Below, one piece after another: positions 1 through 11,535 of a stretch of 64,000 bases of DNA; the stretch's first letter is position 1, and every line of letters begins with the position of its first letter. The notes under the pieces are model-generated. The model worked only from the letters and a program-made list of their open reading frames with translations, made no database searches and was not told the DNA's origin. The translations under genes and the position numbers were made by a program. The DNA is from Anastatus disparis (lineage: Eukaryota > Arthropoda > Insecta > Hymenoptera > Eupelmidae): positions 1,853,501 through 1,917,500 of the forward strand of contig JAFFSR010000373.1 in NCBI GenBank assembly GCA_017163975.1, given 5' to 3'.

Positions 1-118
1 TGAAATCGATTAAGCTTAAGCCGACTTAAATAGATGTGGATCGGTTCAATCGACTTTCCAAAATTTGTCAATTAAATCTGAACGAATTTTAATCGAAATT
101 AATAGGAATCGGAATTAA

Positions 119-499
119 GAGGAGGTCACGTATCTCTGTCCTTTTCTAATCAAAGAAATGATTTTTTTACAAAAACTAATAACTTTATCAAAAAATGAAG
201 AGAAAGCCGTATCTTGTATCAAAAAAAGCCATATTTTCTTTGATAAGAAAAAATTAATTTTATTGTTTCGTTTTCAAGAAAACCTTGAAAAACTTAAATC
301 ATAGAGGTTAGGGTGGACAATTTGGTTTTTCAAAGTTTTCTTGAGAACGAAGCAATAAAATTAATTTTTTCTTATCAAAGAAAATATTGCTTTTTTTGAT
401 ACAAGATGCGGCTTTCTCTTCATTTTTTGATAAAGTTATTAGTTTTTGTAAAAAAATCATTTCTTTGATTAGAAAAGGGCAGAGATACGCGACCTCCTC
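119..499. mobile_element. Palindromic MITE, TTAA-flanked (family GAGGAGGTC)
   Basis: The 381-bp element is a near-perfect inverted repeat: the left half (GAGGAGGTCACGTATCTC...) is repeated in reverse complement by the right half (...GAGATACGCGACCTCCTC). It is flanked on both sides by TTAA (115-118 and 500-503), the target duplication used by piggyBac and Kolobok transposases. It interrupts the satellite. A more diverged second copy lies at about 34087-34469. There is no ORF, so it must be mobilised in trans. Confidence 0.8.
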
Positions 500-503
500 T
501 TAA

Positions 504-2925
504 TGTGCAATTTTTTCATTAAACTGTAATCGAATTTAATCAACTTTAATTGTAAGAATATTTACATAAGATTTAATAAGATTATTCGCAATAGATTTAG
601 ATTAATATTAATAGATTTCTATTGATTAGTTGATATCGGTTCAAATGAATTGATTGAACATTAAAGGATGAATTGACATGAATTGGATTTAATCGTTATA
701 CATTAATATTCATCTTATTATTTCGAATCAGCATCAAACTTTAATCAAACTAAATCAACTTTAATAATGATAAATATTAAATAAGATTAAATAATATTTT
801 TCAATAGCAGTTCGAATAAATATAAATAGATTGTTATTGTTAAATAGCTTATGGTTTTAACGAAATTAATTAAAAATCAAACAATAAATATGTACTTATT
901 GAATTCAATCTTAGTGCTGAGATATCGATTTTAATACTTCCAACCAGCTTCAAACTTTAATCAAACTAAATTAACTTTTATAGTCACTAATATTAAAAAA
1001 GATTTAATACTATTTTTCATAATGGATTCTAATCGAAATGAATATGTTTCGATTGCTAAATTGTTTATCGCTTTCAACAAATTAGTTGAATATTAACTGA
1101 TAAATCGATATGTATTGGATTTATTCCTTATACAAATATGTAGATCTTATTGTAGGGGAAACCGGAGTAAATTTTTTCCCTTATTTAATCAGCATGAACT
1201 TTTTCATAAAAATGCTTCCCATTAATCGATTCTAATCGACTTTCACAGTAAGAATAATTATATAAGATTCAATAAGATTGTTGATGATAGATTCGAATCA
1301 GAATCAATAAGTTCCTATTGATAAATAGTTTGGTGATTCGAATGAGCCAATTGAGCATTGAATGATGAACTGATACCAATTGAATTTTAATTGTTACGTA
1401 TACATACATCTCTATAGAAATATCAATCTCAATCAGCTCAATTGGCATCAAACTTTAATCCGATTGAGTCGGCATATTGTGGATGATATTAAATAAGATT
1501 GATTGAAATTTTTTCTTATAAATTTGAATGGATATTAATAGATTTTTATCGCTAAAGAGTTCATGAGATTCAAATGTATGAATTGAAGAATCAATCAACT
1601 CGAATTAAATTTCATTGTTGCGTAGGATCCATCTAAATTATTGGATCCAACAAGCATTAAACTTTAATCGGATTGAATCAACATAAATCATGAATAATAT
1701 TAAATAAGATTGATTAGAGTTTTTTCCCATAAATTCAAATTGACATTAATAGGTTCTTATTATCAAAGAGTTTATGGGGTAAAAATGCATAATTTGAGCA
1801 TTGGAAAGTGAATCAGTTCGTATTGAGTATTATACGTATTTATCTATTTGAATGTTTCCAATCCGCATCAAATTTTCATGAATTTAAATCCACTTGAATA
1901 ATACATTGTTTAAATGAGATTGAATGTGATTTCTACGACAAATTTGAATCTACATTGAATTCCTATTGTCAAAAAATTATCGGTTTGAATGAATTCATTG
2001 TGTATTAAAGCAGAAATAAATATGCTATACAATTTAAGCGTTGCGTATAGGGATTTTCATCTTATAGTTACCAATCAATATAAAACTTTAATCAGCCTTA
2101 ATTTACATTCATGGCAAAGAATATTAATAAGATTTTATTATATTTTTTCCAGTGATTTGGAATCTAAATAAATAGACTTCTAATGTTAAAAAGTTTATAG
2201 ACTTCAATAGTTTAATTGAACATTGAAAAAAGCATTGACTTGTATCAAATTTAATAATTATAAGAATATATCGATGTAAATATCCAATCAGCATAAAACT
2301 TCGATCAAATTAGCAAACAACTACTCACAATTTTGTAATTTTGAAAGTAATTCCATTTCCTTGTTTAAAAGTAATATAAGATCTATAGTTTACTAAGAAA
2401 TTTATTTATTTGTTTTTCTCTTTACATTATAAGTTGTAAAAATATTACATTGTATTTAATATTGTATGCGATGTACTATGTGCACACTAACTATTTAAAA
2501 GGGATTTACTCCCGTTAATAAAATAAAATAAAAAAAATAAATAAAATAAAATTAAATTAAATTGACTTTAATCGTGGATGATATTAAATTATATTGATTT
2601 AGATTTTTCATCATAAATTTTAATCAACATCAATAAATTCCTAGTACTAAAGAGTTTATGATATAAAGGTATGAACTGAACATTGAAAAATAAATCGATT
2701 CCTATCGGGTATTATCGTTGCGTATGGATATATTGATTCAAATGTTTCCAATCAACATTACACTTTAATGAATTTGAATAGACTTGAATAGTGAATCGTT
2801 TAAATGATATTCGAAGTGATTTGTCACTACAAATTCAAATCAAAATTAATGAGTTCCTATAGCCAAAAATTTTATTATGAATTCATTCAGTATTAAAGCG
2901 TAAATCAATATGCTTTACAATTGAG
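504..2925. repeat. Degenerate AT-rich tandem satellite, ~215-bp unit
   Basis: The phrase GCATCAAACTTTAATC, followed by a segment like AATATTAAATAAGATT, recurs at about 731, 949, 1445, 1651, 1866, 2085, 2291 and 2755. The spacing is roughly 200-250 bp and the copies are heavily diverged. Positions 1-114 belong to the same array. At about 2320-2560 the array is broken by a non-matching stretch that ends in an (AAAATA)-rich tail, which looks like the 3' end of a retroposed sequence. No coding potential is visible; the short open frames here are chance. Confidence 0.6.
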
Positions 2926-3230
2926 TCCTTGCATGAAAACATGCATTATATCCTTCAGGTAGAATACGAAAAAATAAAAGACCCGTATTTTTTTTAAATA
3001 TGATGAATTGCAAAAGTTATAGCCGGTATAAGTTAATACAATTTTGATATATATAAATATAGCGCCAATGTAAATGATGTCACGATACTATAAACAATCG
3101 TGACGATACATAATTTCAACTGTTACTATCTCATTGAGTTTTCATTTTTATGATAAAAGAAAAAATACATATCCTTTATTTTTTATTTTTCTAAATGACG
3201 GATATAACAACTTCTATTATATTATAAAAT
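2926..3230. mobile_element. MITE A copy 1 (end ...GTCCTTGCATGAA), right end lost
   Basis: This matches the outer parts of the interrupted element at 39636-43155: the left end with CCTTGCATGAAAACATG, the segment AAAAGTTATAGCCGGTATA, and the segment TTTTCTAAATGACGGATATAA. The far inverted terminus seen in the other copy (TTCATGCAAGGACCCAATT) is missing here, so this copy is truncated on the right. It is useful because it shows the uninterrupted interior, which defines what was inserted into the second copy. Confidence 0.65.
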
Positions 3231-3389
3231 TATTCTATTAAAGATCCCTGTTAGAAAAACACGTCAAAACACCTATAATTTTCAAGTATACTTTGTTTTA
3301 CTTTTTATATGTCTTTATTACACGTGTTTGATTTTATGTGTTATTTTCATGTGTTCTATTTCCACGCGTTTCTTTCATGTGTTTTTTTA

Positions 3390-4735
3390 TGTATTATTTT
3401 GATGCATTCTTTTCATGTATTTTTATAAATGAAGTCATATACTATTTTTTTAGGCATTTTATTACTTATTTACTTATTTACTATCTTACAAGAAAAAAAA
3501 AATCTGAAAAAAAAATGGAAAAAACACATAAAGTTAACACATGAAAAAAACACTTAAATAATCTATGTAAAAAACACATGAATAAACACATACAGAATTT
3601 AAAGCTAAATGCACTTGCAAAATTTTAGATGTTTTTTTCTAATCCTTAAAGATTCCTTTAAATATGATGAATGCGATAGATTGATAAGAATTGTTATGTT
3701 TTCCAATCGAAATGATTTCTATGGAAAACAATAATAATGTATTGAAATCATTATGGAAAGATAACTTTTAATGTGATATAATGCGTTAGGAAGTTATTGA
3801 AATTGACCTAGCCATTAAACTTATTTATATTAAATACGATAGGAATCTATTACAGTTGATGAAAAACAATCACTGCTAATTCGCTTTATTGCAATAAAAA
3901 TCGATTCGAATTAATTAAGCTACCGACTAAATTTATTCGTATCTAATAAAATACGTATCTATTAAATAGATAAAGAAAATAACACTGTTAATTCGATTTT
4001 ATGGGATAAAAATCGATTGGGATTAGCCTGTCTACCAATCGAACTTATATCTATTAAATATATAATACAAATCTATTAAACTTAATTTAAAGTGATTACT
4101 TTTAATACAATTAAATACGATATAATTGAAGATCAGGTCGATTTGAATCAACCTGACCACCAACTAAACATTTTCCCATAAACGATGATACGAATCTATT
4201 AAACTCGATAAGACATGATTCGCTTCAATACGATTTTATACGATAAAAATCGATTGGAATTAATTTAGCTATCGACCGAATTTATTCCTATTAAATACTA
4301 TATATATAGCTATTAAACTCGACAAAAAACTATCACTATTCGATCTTCTGCGATAAAAATCGATTGAGGTTAACTTAGCTATCAACCGAACTTAACCCTA
4401 ATAAATACGATACAAATCTATTATATTTAATTAAATGCTATTGGTTTCAATAGAATTTAGTACGATAGGAATAGATTGGAATCGACCTGGCTATCAACCA
4501 AATATATTCCTATGAAAAATGATACGAATCTATTAAACTCGATAAAAAATGATTCGCTTCAATACGATTTAATACGATAGAAGTCGATTGGAATTAATTT
4601 AGCTGTCGACTAAATTTATTCCTATTATACGATAAATAGCTATTAAATTCGATAAAAAAACGGTCACTTTTAATTAGATTTTCAGTTATAAAAGTCGATA
4701 AATATCGGTTTTTATCATCAACAAAAATATTTCAC
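3390..4735. repeat. Higher-order satellite, left arm of a 52-kb-spaced inverted pair
   Basis: A unique flank (3390-3660) leads into a tandem array of about 112-bp units such as GATACGAATCTATTAAACTCGATAA. Units of the same type recur every ~334 bp (for example 4187 and 4521), so three subunits form a higher-order repeat. Both flank and array reappear in reverse complement at 56830-58221. The flank has the same edge (TATTATTTTGATGC) as that copy. No protein is encoded. Confidence 0.7.
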
Positions 4736-5049
4736 ATGAAATACAATTAGTTGCAATTAAATATATAGTTTTATGAAATTCAAGTGTAGAGTCTTAATAC
4801 CTCATTCTACATTTAAAATCAATATAATTTGTTACTCTACAACAATCGATTTATTCTGATTAATTTTAATACTAATAAGTTATATTAAAGTTGACTACTT
4901 CTACTTATACATGAGCGGAATAAATTAATTGATTTTAATTGACACTAGCTTCAATTACCTCACTCCTAACGTCGCTCGGTTTGATTCTGACCTTTATGAA
5001 AAATATTTTTCAATTTAAAATATTTTAAATTTCAAAGTATCCATTTTTA

Positions 5050-5720
5050 AATGTATTTGTGTATGTAATTATATATATATACAATATATATATGTGTGTA
5101 TGTGCGTGTATGTGTATTTTTGAATATGCATTTGTTTAAATATATGTATATATATGCATATGTGTCAATCAGCGATGCCGAAAGTGGCAGAGTCAGAGAG
5201 GGAAATTCAAAAATGTGTAAAAAAAAAGTATTAAAATAAATAGTTTTCAAAATTTGATAATTAATAAATAATTCTAAAAAACAAAGTTACTATAGCAAAA
5301 TAATTTTTTTTCAATTTTTTACATTTTTTTGAGTTTAACGAAATTTTGTTTAACTCAAAAAAATGTAAAAAATAGATAGAAAATTATTTTGTTATAGTAA
5401 CTTTATTATTTAGAATTATTTATTAATTATCAAATTTTAAAAACTATTTATTTTAATACTTTTTTTTAATACATTTTTGAATTTCCCTCTCTGACTCTGC
5501 CACTTTCGGCATCGCTGGTGTCAATGTATGTTTTTATGTGTATGTGCGCATGTGTAGAAGTGTATGTACATGTGTATCTATGTATTTGTATGTATGTGTG
5601 TGTGAGGGCATGTGTAAGTGTCATGTTTGTACATTATTGCTGAATAATATATGTATGTTGTAAATGTATGCGTATGTATGTATGTGAATGTGGATGTGTG
5701 TATGTGCAAATATATATATA
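5050..5720. repeat. TG/TA-rich low-complexity tract, split by a MITE
   Basis: Irregular runs of TATGTGTGTATGTG type occur at 5050-5165 and 5526-5720. They are one microsatellite-like tract interrupted by the hAT-type MITE at 5170-5517. No other function is visible. Confidence 0.6.
5170..5517. mobile_element. Palindromic hAT-type MITE with 8-bp target duplication
   Basis: The 348-bp element begins CAGCGATGCCGAAAGTGGCA and ends with its reverse complement. The whole body is one long hairpin with a short centre near 5338. It is flanked by an exact 8-bp duplication, GTGTCAAT (5162-5169 and 5518-5525). An 8-bp duplication and a CAG-type terminus fit the hAT superfamily. Few mismatches between the arms suggest fairly recent insertion or formation. 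Confidence 0.85.
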
Positions 5721-5725
5721 TTCTA

Positions 5726-6462
5726 TGTGAAATGTCACCAATGAATGAATAGGTATAGATTTAATTCCAAATATTAAGCATTATAAAAAAATATAGTTTT
5801 ATTTATCAATCTCATTTAAAAGAATACATTTCAAACTTTAATTTTGATATTACATGTTAAACGATAAATTAAAAATGTATCTAGAAAAAATTACATGAAT
5901 TGCACATATTATAAAATTCACAATAAATATAATAGATATTAAATACTTGAAAAAATAGACGTTTTTTTTTTATTAAGTTCTCAAAACTTTACTAAAGAAT
6001 ATGATCCAAGTTTGATATTTCAAAAAGATGTTTAAATATGAAAAAGAAATATTTCTAAATGAATTTTTTCTAAACAATTCATTTATTGGTGCAACGACTC
6101 TATATTTTTTTAATGAATCTTGATATAATTATTGTTATGTTAAATTATATCTTACTTATTGTATTATATTACAATATATTTCACTTTCAATAACATATAA
6201 CATATACGTGATAGCAAGATTTAGTTAAATAATAAAAATATATTTAACATTATTTGAATTAACGTAAAAAGAGTTTAGAAAATTATTATAACTAATAACT
6301 TGTGATTTATTGTGTTATTTTACTCAATAAAATTCTCAATATAGGGTACTAAACACCTTTTTCCCTTGAATTTAATTCAATTCTTTTTATAATAAAAATA
6401 TTATTCAAAAGCAGACTGAAGATTTTTAAAATTCAATATTTAAGAAAAACTGTCTTGAAGTT
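5726..6462. other. AT-rich spacer, nothing recognised
   Basis: Very AT-rich sequence with no supportable ORF, repeat or RNA gene on either strand. Confidence 0.5.
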
Positions 6463-6823
6463 ACTTAGTTTGATACTTATAATAAATGCTTATAAAAATT
6501 TATTTCCTCATTTACACTGCAAAAATATAGTCGATTCCTCTAGTCATATATGTAAAAAATACAATAAAATAATTAAAGCGACAAAAACATGCAAAATATT
6601 GTCATAAAGCGAAAAATGCCGACTTGACATATATTACATGCAAAAAATTGTCGCTTTGACTATGAAATGGTATTTTTCGCCTGACAATAATATTTTGTAT
6701 ATTATTGTGGCTTTAACTATTTTAAATTATGCATGTACATGACTAGAGGTATTGACTTACTTTTTGTCGTATGAATGACTAATTAAATTATTATAAGCGT
6801 TTATTATGAACACTGAACTAAGT
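6463..6823. mobile_element. MITE with ~31-bp inverted ends (ACTTAGTTTGATAC)
   Basis: The left terminus ACTTAGTTTGATACTTATAA is mirrored, with a few mismatches, by the right terminus at 6793-6823. The interior contains TCGATTCCTCTAGTCATATATG and a short inverted segment around GTCGCTTTGAC. A second copy with an internal deletion lies at 45486-45690. No ORF. The target duplication is not clear, so the superfamily is left open. Confidence 0.65.
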
Positions 6824-7295
6824 ATCTGATTCGGTTCCGACTGCCTCTTAACAAAATAAAAACGAAATTAGATTTACATAAGAAACTTTTCGGAGATTAT
6901 TTAAGATTCATTATTAAATCAGCTAATTAAAAAAAATTTGTATTGTATATCATATTATTTTAGCTATAAATTTCTGGAAAATTGCAAAATTGAAAAAAGA
7001 AATGAAAATCATTTAAAGTTCATCTTGCTATATTCATCATATAAGTAAAAATAAATATGATAGAGTAAAAAGATTTGTAAAAAGTAAATACCTTAATTCA
7101 ATTAATGCTAAGACTTAATTTTATTAGCATTCAATTTTTTTTCTAATGACAATTAATAACAGTTTTCATAATTTTTCTTTTGGTTTTTCAGCTTTTACGT
7201 ATGAAAATACAATTAATCAAATAAGTTAATATAAAAGCAATTCTAAGTTTATTTAAAGTAGATAAAAAGTGTTGAAAGAATTTTAATTTTCAATA

Positions 7296-8785
7296 ATGGG
7301 TCTGACTGAGGAAAATAAATTAATTGTTAAAGGACAAGGATTGTATAGTGAAATTAATTCAATGTTAACTGATAATCATATATTAGAATTTAATAATATT
7401 TTAAAACGTTGTACCTCATTTAATATGCAATCAACTTTACTTATTCAAAAACCGCAATATATTAATTCAGTACCTATTGATACCCAATTCATACAATTAT
7501 TATTTTCTGGAAATTTCAAAAATGGTCACTGGATTTGTAGGTATTATAATAATGAAATAATTCATATATATGACAGCTTCAATCTTAAATATTTACAAGA
7601 TGAGCATAAAATCTATATAAACAAATTATTTCCGAACAAATCAGAATTAAGCATAGTTTTCGAAACAGTATACAATCACAAACAAATAATTATAATTGCG
7701 GCGTTTTTGCAATGGCTTTTGCTGTTTCAATACTTTACAATTTATGTCCATGTTGCTTAAAATACGATATTTCCCAAATGCGATTACATTTATTGAAAAT
7801 TTTTGAAACACAGCAAATAACAATGTTTCCAATTTTACATAATTATAATAATGCAATTATCAATTACAATAATCCACCGGACATGATAAGAACTTTTTGT
7901 CAAGAACCTTGTTTAAATAAAATACCATTAAATTTAGATAACGCTGAGATTGAACTTCTTGAAAAAAAATTACAAATGCAGTTATTAGCAGAACAAAAAA
8001 AATGATGCAAATGTATTGCAAACCAAAAGATTCTAATCTTGAAATAATTCCAATAGAAACTGACAATGACTCTTCAGAAAAAAATTTTTTAAGACAAAAT
8101 GATTATTTAATGGATTTTAATGATATTAGCATAAATTATAACGATGATAAAATTAGGAATAATGAGATTGAATTAAATCAAGAAAGAAAAGAATTAAAAG
8201 AAATAGATAACAAAGAATCTTCATGAATAACAAAATTGATTAAGAAAAAGGTGACAGAAAAATCGAATGAATATCGAAAAAATGCAATAAAACAGAAAAT
8301 TACGAAAATGCAGGAAAAAAAAAATAAAAAATTAGAACAAAAACGTGTCAATGATGCTTTACGAAAGAATAAAGCTTATTTAAAAATGAAAATGGAACAA
8401 CCAAATAAATATAAAGAAATGTTAGAAAATACTAAGAAAAAAACAAAATGGCATCCAAGGGAAAAAAGTAATGATGGATTGGAACAAATACGTGCGAATA
8501 AGACTTCACGTAAGAAAAAAGATTATATAAAATTAAAAGATTCGGTACCAAATAAATATATAGAAAAGTTAAAAAATACTAAAAAAAAAACAAAATGGCA
8601 TCCAAGGAAAAAAAAGTAATGATGGATTGGAACAAATACGTGCGAATGAGACTTCACGTAAGAAAAAAGATTATATAAAATTAAAAGATTCGGAACCAAA
8701 TAAATATATAGAAAAGTTAAAAAATACTAAGAAAATCAAAATGGAATCCAAGGAAAAAAGTAATGATGAATTGGAACAAATACGT
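7296..8785 (+). pseudogene. Decayed Ulp1-like (C48) cysteine protease gene with basic repeat tail
   Basis: The frame opening at 7296 looks like the Ulp1/SENP fold. A TDNHI segment comes first, then the catalytic His in GHW (near 7533). An Asp follows in IYDSF, and a Cys in NCGVF at 7697-7699. The Cys lies in another frame, so a one-base shift occurred near 7680. A further frame change in the A-run near 8000 and a TGA at about 8224 also break the gene. The tail is lysine-rich and contains a 147-bp (49-codon) tandem repeat starting at 8431, 8578 and 8725. The third unit is cut by the MITE at 8786. Ulp1-like domains are common in DNA-transposon accessory proteins; a host SUMO protease is less likely because of the basic repeat tail. 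Membership in a transposon is inference. Confidence 0.6.
8431..8785 (+). repeat. 147-bp in-frame tandem repeat (2.4 units)
   Basis: Units start at 8431, 8578 and 8725, each with ACTAAGAAAA...CAAAATGG. Spacing is exactly 147 bp, a multiple of three, as expected if the repeat expanded while the gene was still coding. Each unit encodes a lysine-rich segment with a KYIEKL-type core. The last unit is truncated by a mobile element. Confidence 0.8.
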
Positions 8786-9856
8786 CCCTGTTGAAAATAA
8801 CTAGGTAACTTTATCATGTGATAAAATTACATAACAAAATCATGTAACAAAATCACATACCTTGTCATGTGACAAAGCGTACCAATATATCACATGATTT
8901 TGTTATGTGACAAAGTTATGAAATAAAATTACATTAGATCCTATGTGATTTTATTCGAGAATCAAATAACTAGCTAAATATATAGTCTTTTCATAGAAAG
9001 CGAAAATAATAGATACGAATAATAGTTCAAAATTCGGGTTAAAAATATTGATATATTTAAATGTATTCTAGGTATATTCATGTATACTTTACTTATATCA
9101 TTGTACATTTACGACAGAAATGCAGATAATAATTATAGCTTCCATGTCGTGTGGGCTGTTTATCTAGTTTTTTAGATATTATTTATGTTTTATAGTAGAA
9201 ACGGTTAGAATTCTATACTTATTTACTCGTTTCCTAGATGTATATGCAACTTTATTTTATAAGGTTTGAGTGTGATTTTGCTGTATGATTTTGTTTTGTC
9301 ATTTTATTATGTGATTTTGTTATATGATTCTATTATGTAACAAAGTTATGTAATAAAATCTCATAAAATCTTTATAAAATAAAGTTTCATATACATCTAA
9401 GAAACAAGTGTATGTAAATATAGAATTATAATCGTTTCTACTTTGGAATATATCAAATATATAAAAAAATCGATAAACAGCCTATATAACATGGAAGCTA
9501 TATTATTATCTGCATTATTTACGTAAATGTACTTAATGATATAAGTAACGTATACATGAATATAGCTGGATATATTTTTAGGTATTATTCGTAACTCTAT
9601 TTTTAATATTTTGTAGGTCCATACAAATATAATTAGTTACTTGATTTTGTTATGTGATTTTATTACATAACTTTGTCACATAATAGAATCATATAACAAA
9701 ATCACATACCAAAATCACATTAAATCCTTATAAAACGAAGTTGCATATACATCTGGGAAACGAGTAAATAAGTATAGAATTCTAACCGTTTCTACTATGA
9801 ATTATAAATAATATCTAAAAAACTAGATAAACAGCCCACATGACATGGAAGCTATA
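8786..9856. mobile_element. CCCTGTTGAAAA-family element with CATGTGATTTTGTTA interior
   Basis: The left end is CCCTGTTGAAAATAACTAGG directly inside the third repeat of the protease pseudogene. The interior is built of variations of AAAATCACATAACAAAATCATGTAAC in both orientations. It also holds a larger segment (about 9055-9260) that recurs in reverse complement at 9400-9610 and again at 9715-9850. No coding capacity. The right end is obscured by the next element, which starts at about 9857. Confidence 0.55.
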
Positions 9857-10183
9857 TTCCTGTTGAAAATATCCAGCTAGAGTTCTATCTGGAATTCTAT
9901 ATGGAAGTCTATGGATTCCATGTGGAATCCAATGTAATTCTATGTCCTGGTCCATGACCACCAACAGAAATTTATTTTCATGGGGATTGACATGGAAATC
10001 CAGCTGGAATTCTATATCAAAGTCTATGGATTTCCTACGGAATTCGATAGAATCATGTCCTGGTCCATGTCCACGATTACCAAAATAACTCTAATTACGT
10101 GGAGCTATACATGGAATACCAGCTGGAATTATATTTAGGAATCTATGGATTTCAGAAGAATTTGATGGAATTCTATGTCATGG

Positions 10184-10351
10184 TGTTAACCGTTAGAACT
10201 GTATTTATTAATTTGTAAAGTTTAATTTATTAAGCTTTATTTAATAAACTTGATTTATAAATTTTATAAAATTTTAATTATTATTAGTACTTATTTTTGT
10301 AATTTAGGACGTTGGTTCTTTAGGATAGGTATCCAAGAATAAAAGAATATT

Positions 10352-10431
<80 letters not shown>

Positions 10432-10848
10432 GAAGTGAACTTATCTTTATTTCTCCTTCTTAACCTTTAGTACAATAATTTTAGGCGAAGCGTAGCCTTA
10501 GACGGTAAGTATGAAATGAAGCTTGCGAGCTAAAGACTCTTGGGTTTTTATACTATGGGTAAGAGACAGTTGCATTCTTTCGTATGTATGATATTATTGA
10601 TACTTTTATAATTTCGGGGAAAAGATTGATCGAATTTGGCATGTGATGCAGTTTAGAGTTCGATCGCCTCTTGTGCGTCGCATTCTTGTGCGTCGCATTC
10701 TCGCGAATGTATAACGTTATTGTTTGCTATCGCAGTCTCAAGGTAGAAGACTTGACATATGATGCGTACGGAGTTCAATCACCTTTGAGTGAAATGTGCA
10801 AGATGAATATAAGTATAAATGTGTTATGAATGTTTGTCTTTGTTTACA
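10184..10848. mobile_element. Solo LTR (TG...CA), 4-bp target duplication ATGG
   Basis: The 665-bp segment starts TGTTAACCGTTAGAACTG and ends TTTGTTTACA. It is flanked by ATGG on both sides (10180-10183 and 10849-10852). Removing it restores the TATGTC.TGGTCCATG word of the host element, which supports the boundaries. A 4-bp duplication fits a Gypsy-type LTR. It contains a long (GT)n run and a duplicated CTTGTGCGTCGCATT. Internal genes have been lost by LTR-LTR recombination (inference). Confidence 0.7.
10364..10431. repeat. (GT)n microsatellite
   Basis: About 34 uninterrupted GT dinucleotides preceded by a short (AT)n run, inside the solo LTR. Length is probably polymorphic. Confidence 0.95.
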
Positions 10849-11535
10849 ATGGTCCATGTTTCCGATCATCAAAAGTATTTTAATTACGGGGAGATCCACA
10901 TGAAATTCCAGCTAGATTTCTACGCAGGATTCTAGTTAGATTTCTGCATGAAATTTCAGATGTATTTCTAGCTGGATTTCTAAATGGAATTCCAGATAGA
11001 AATCTATGGATTTTAGGTGACTTTGATAGAAATACCAATAGAATCTTAATTGCATGGGGATTGACATAAAAATACAGCTGGAATTCTACGTAGGATTCTA
11101 GTTAGATTTCTACATGAAATTCCAGATGTATTTCGAGCTGAATTTCTGCATAGAATCCCAGATGGATTTCCAGATGGATTTCAAAGGAATTGGATGGAAT
11201 GCTATGTCTTGGGTTATGTTCACGATCACCAAAAGAATTTTAATTACATGAAGATGCACATAGAATTCTAGCTGGATTTCTAAATGGAATGTCAGATAGA
11301 TTTTTATATGGAAATCTACATGAAATTCCAGATATATTTCCAGCTGGATTTCTACATGGGATCCCAGATGGATTTCCAGATAGATTTCAAAGGAATTTTA
11401 CTTGGATATCCAGGAGAATCATCTAGTTGTGCACTATCCAGATCGATTTCCAGTAGGACATCCAACTGGGAATAAAATTAGATATTCAACTGGATATCTA
11501 ACTAGATATAATTATAATTAAAATCATTAATGAAT

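Larger units (their letters stand above)
9857..11515. mobile_element. CCTGTTGAAAATATCC-family element with CCAGCTGGAATT interior
   Basis: The left end is TCCTGTTGAAAATATCCAGC. The interior repeats words such as TCCAGCTGGAATTCTA, GGATTTCC and TATGTCCTGGTCCATG many times, with frequent self-complementary stretches. A solo LTR at 10184-10848 has split it. The right side fades out near 11515 (GATATCTAACTAGATATAAT) without a clear CAGGG end. The small open frames here are translations of the repeat. Confidence 0.5.
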
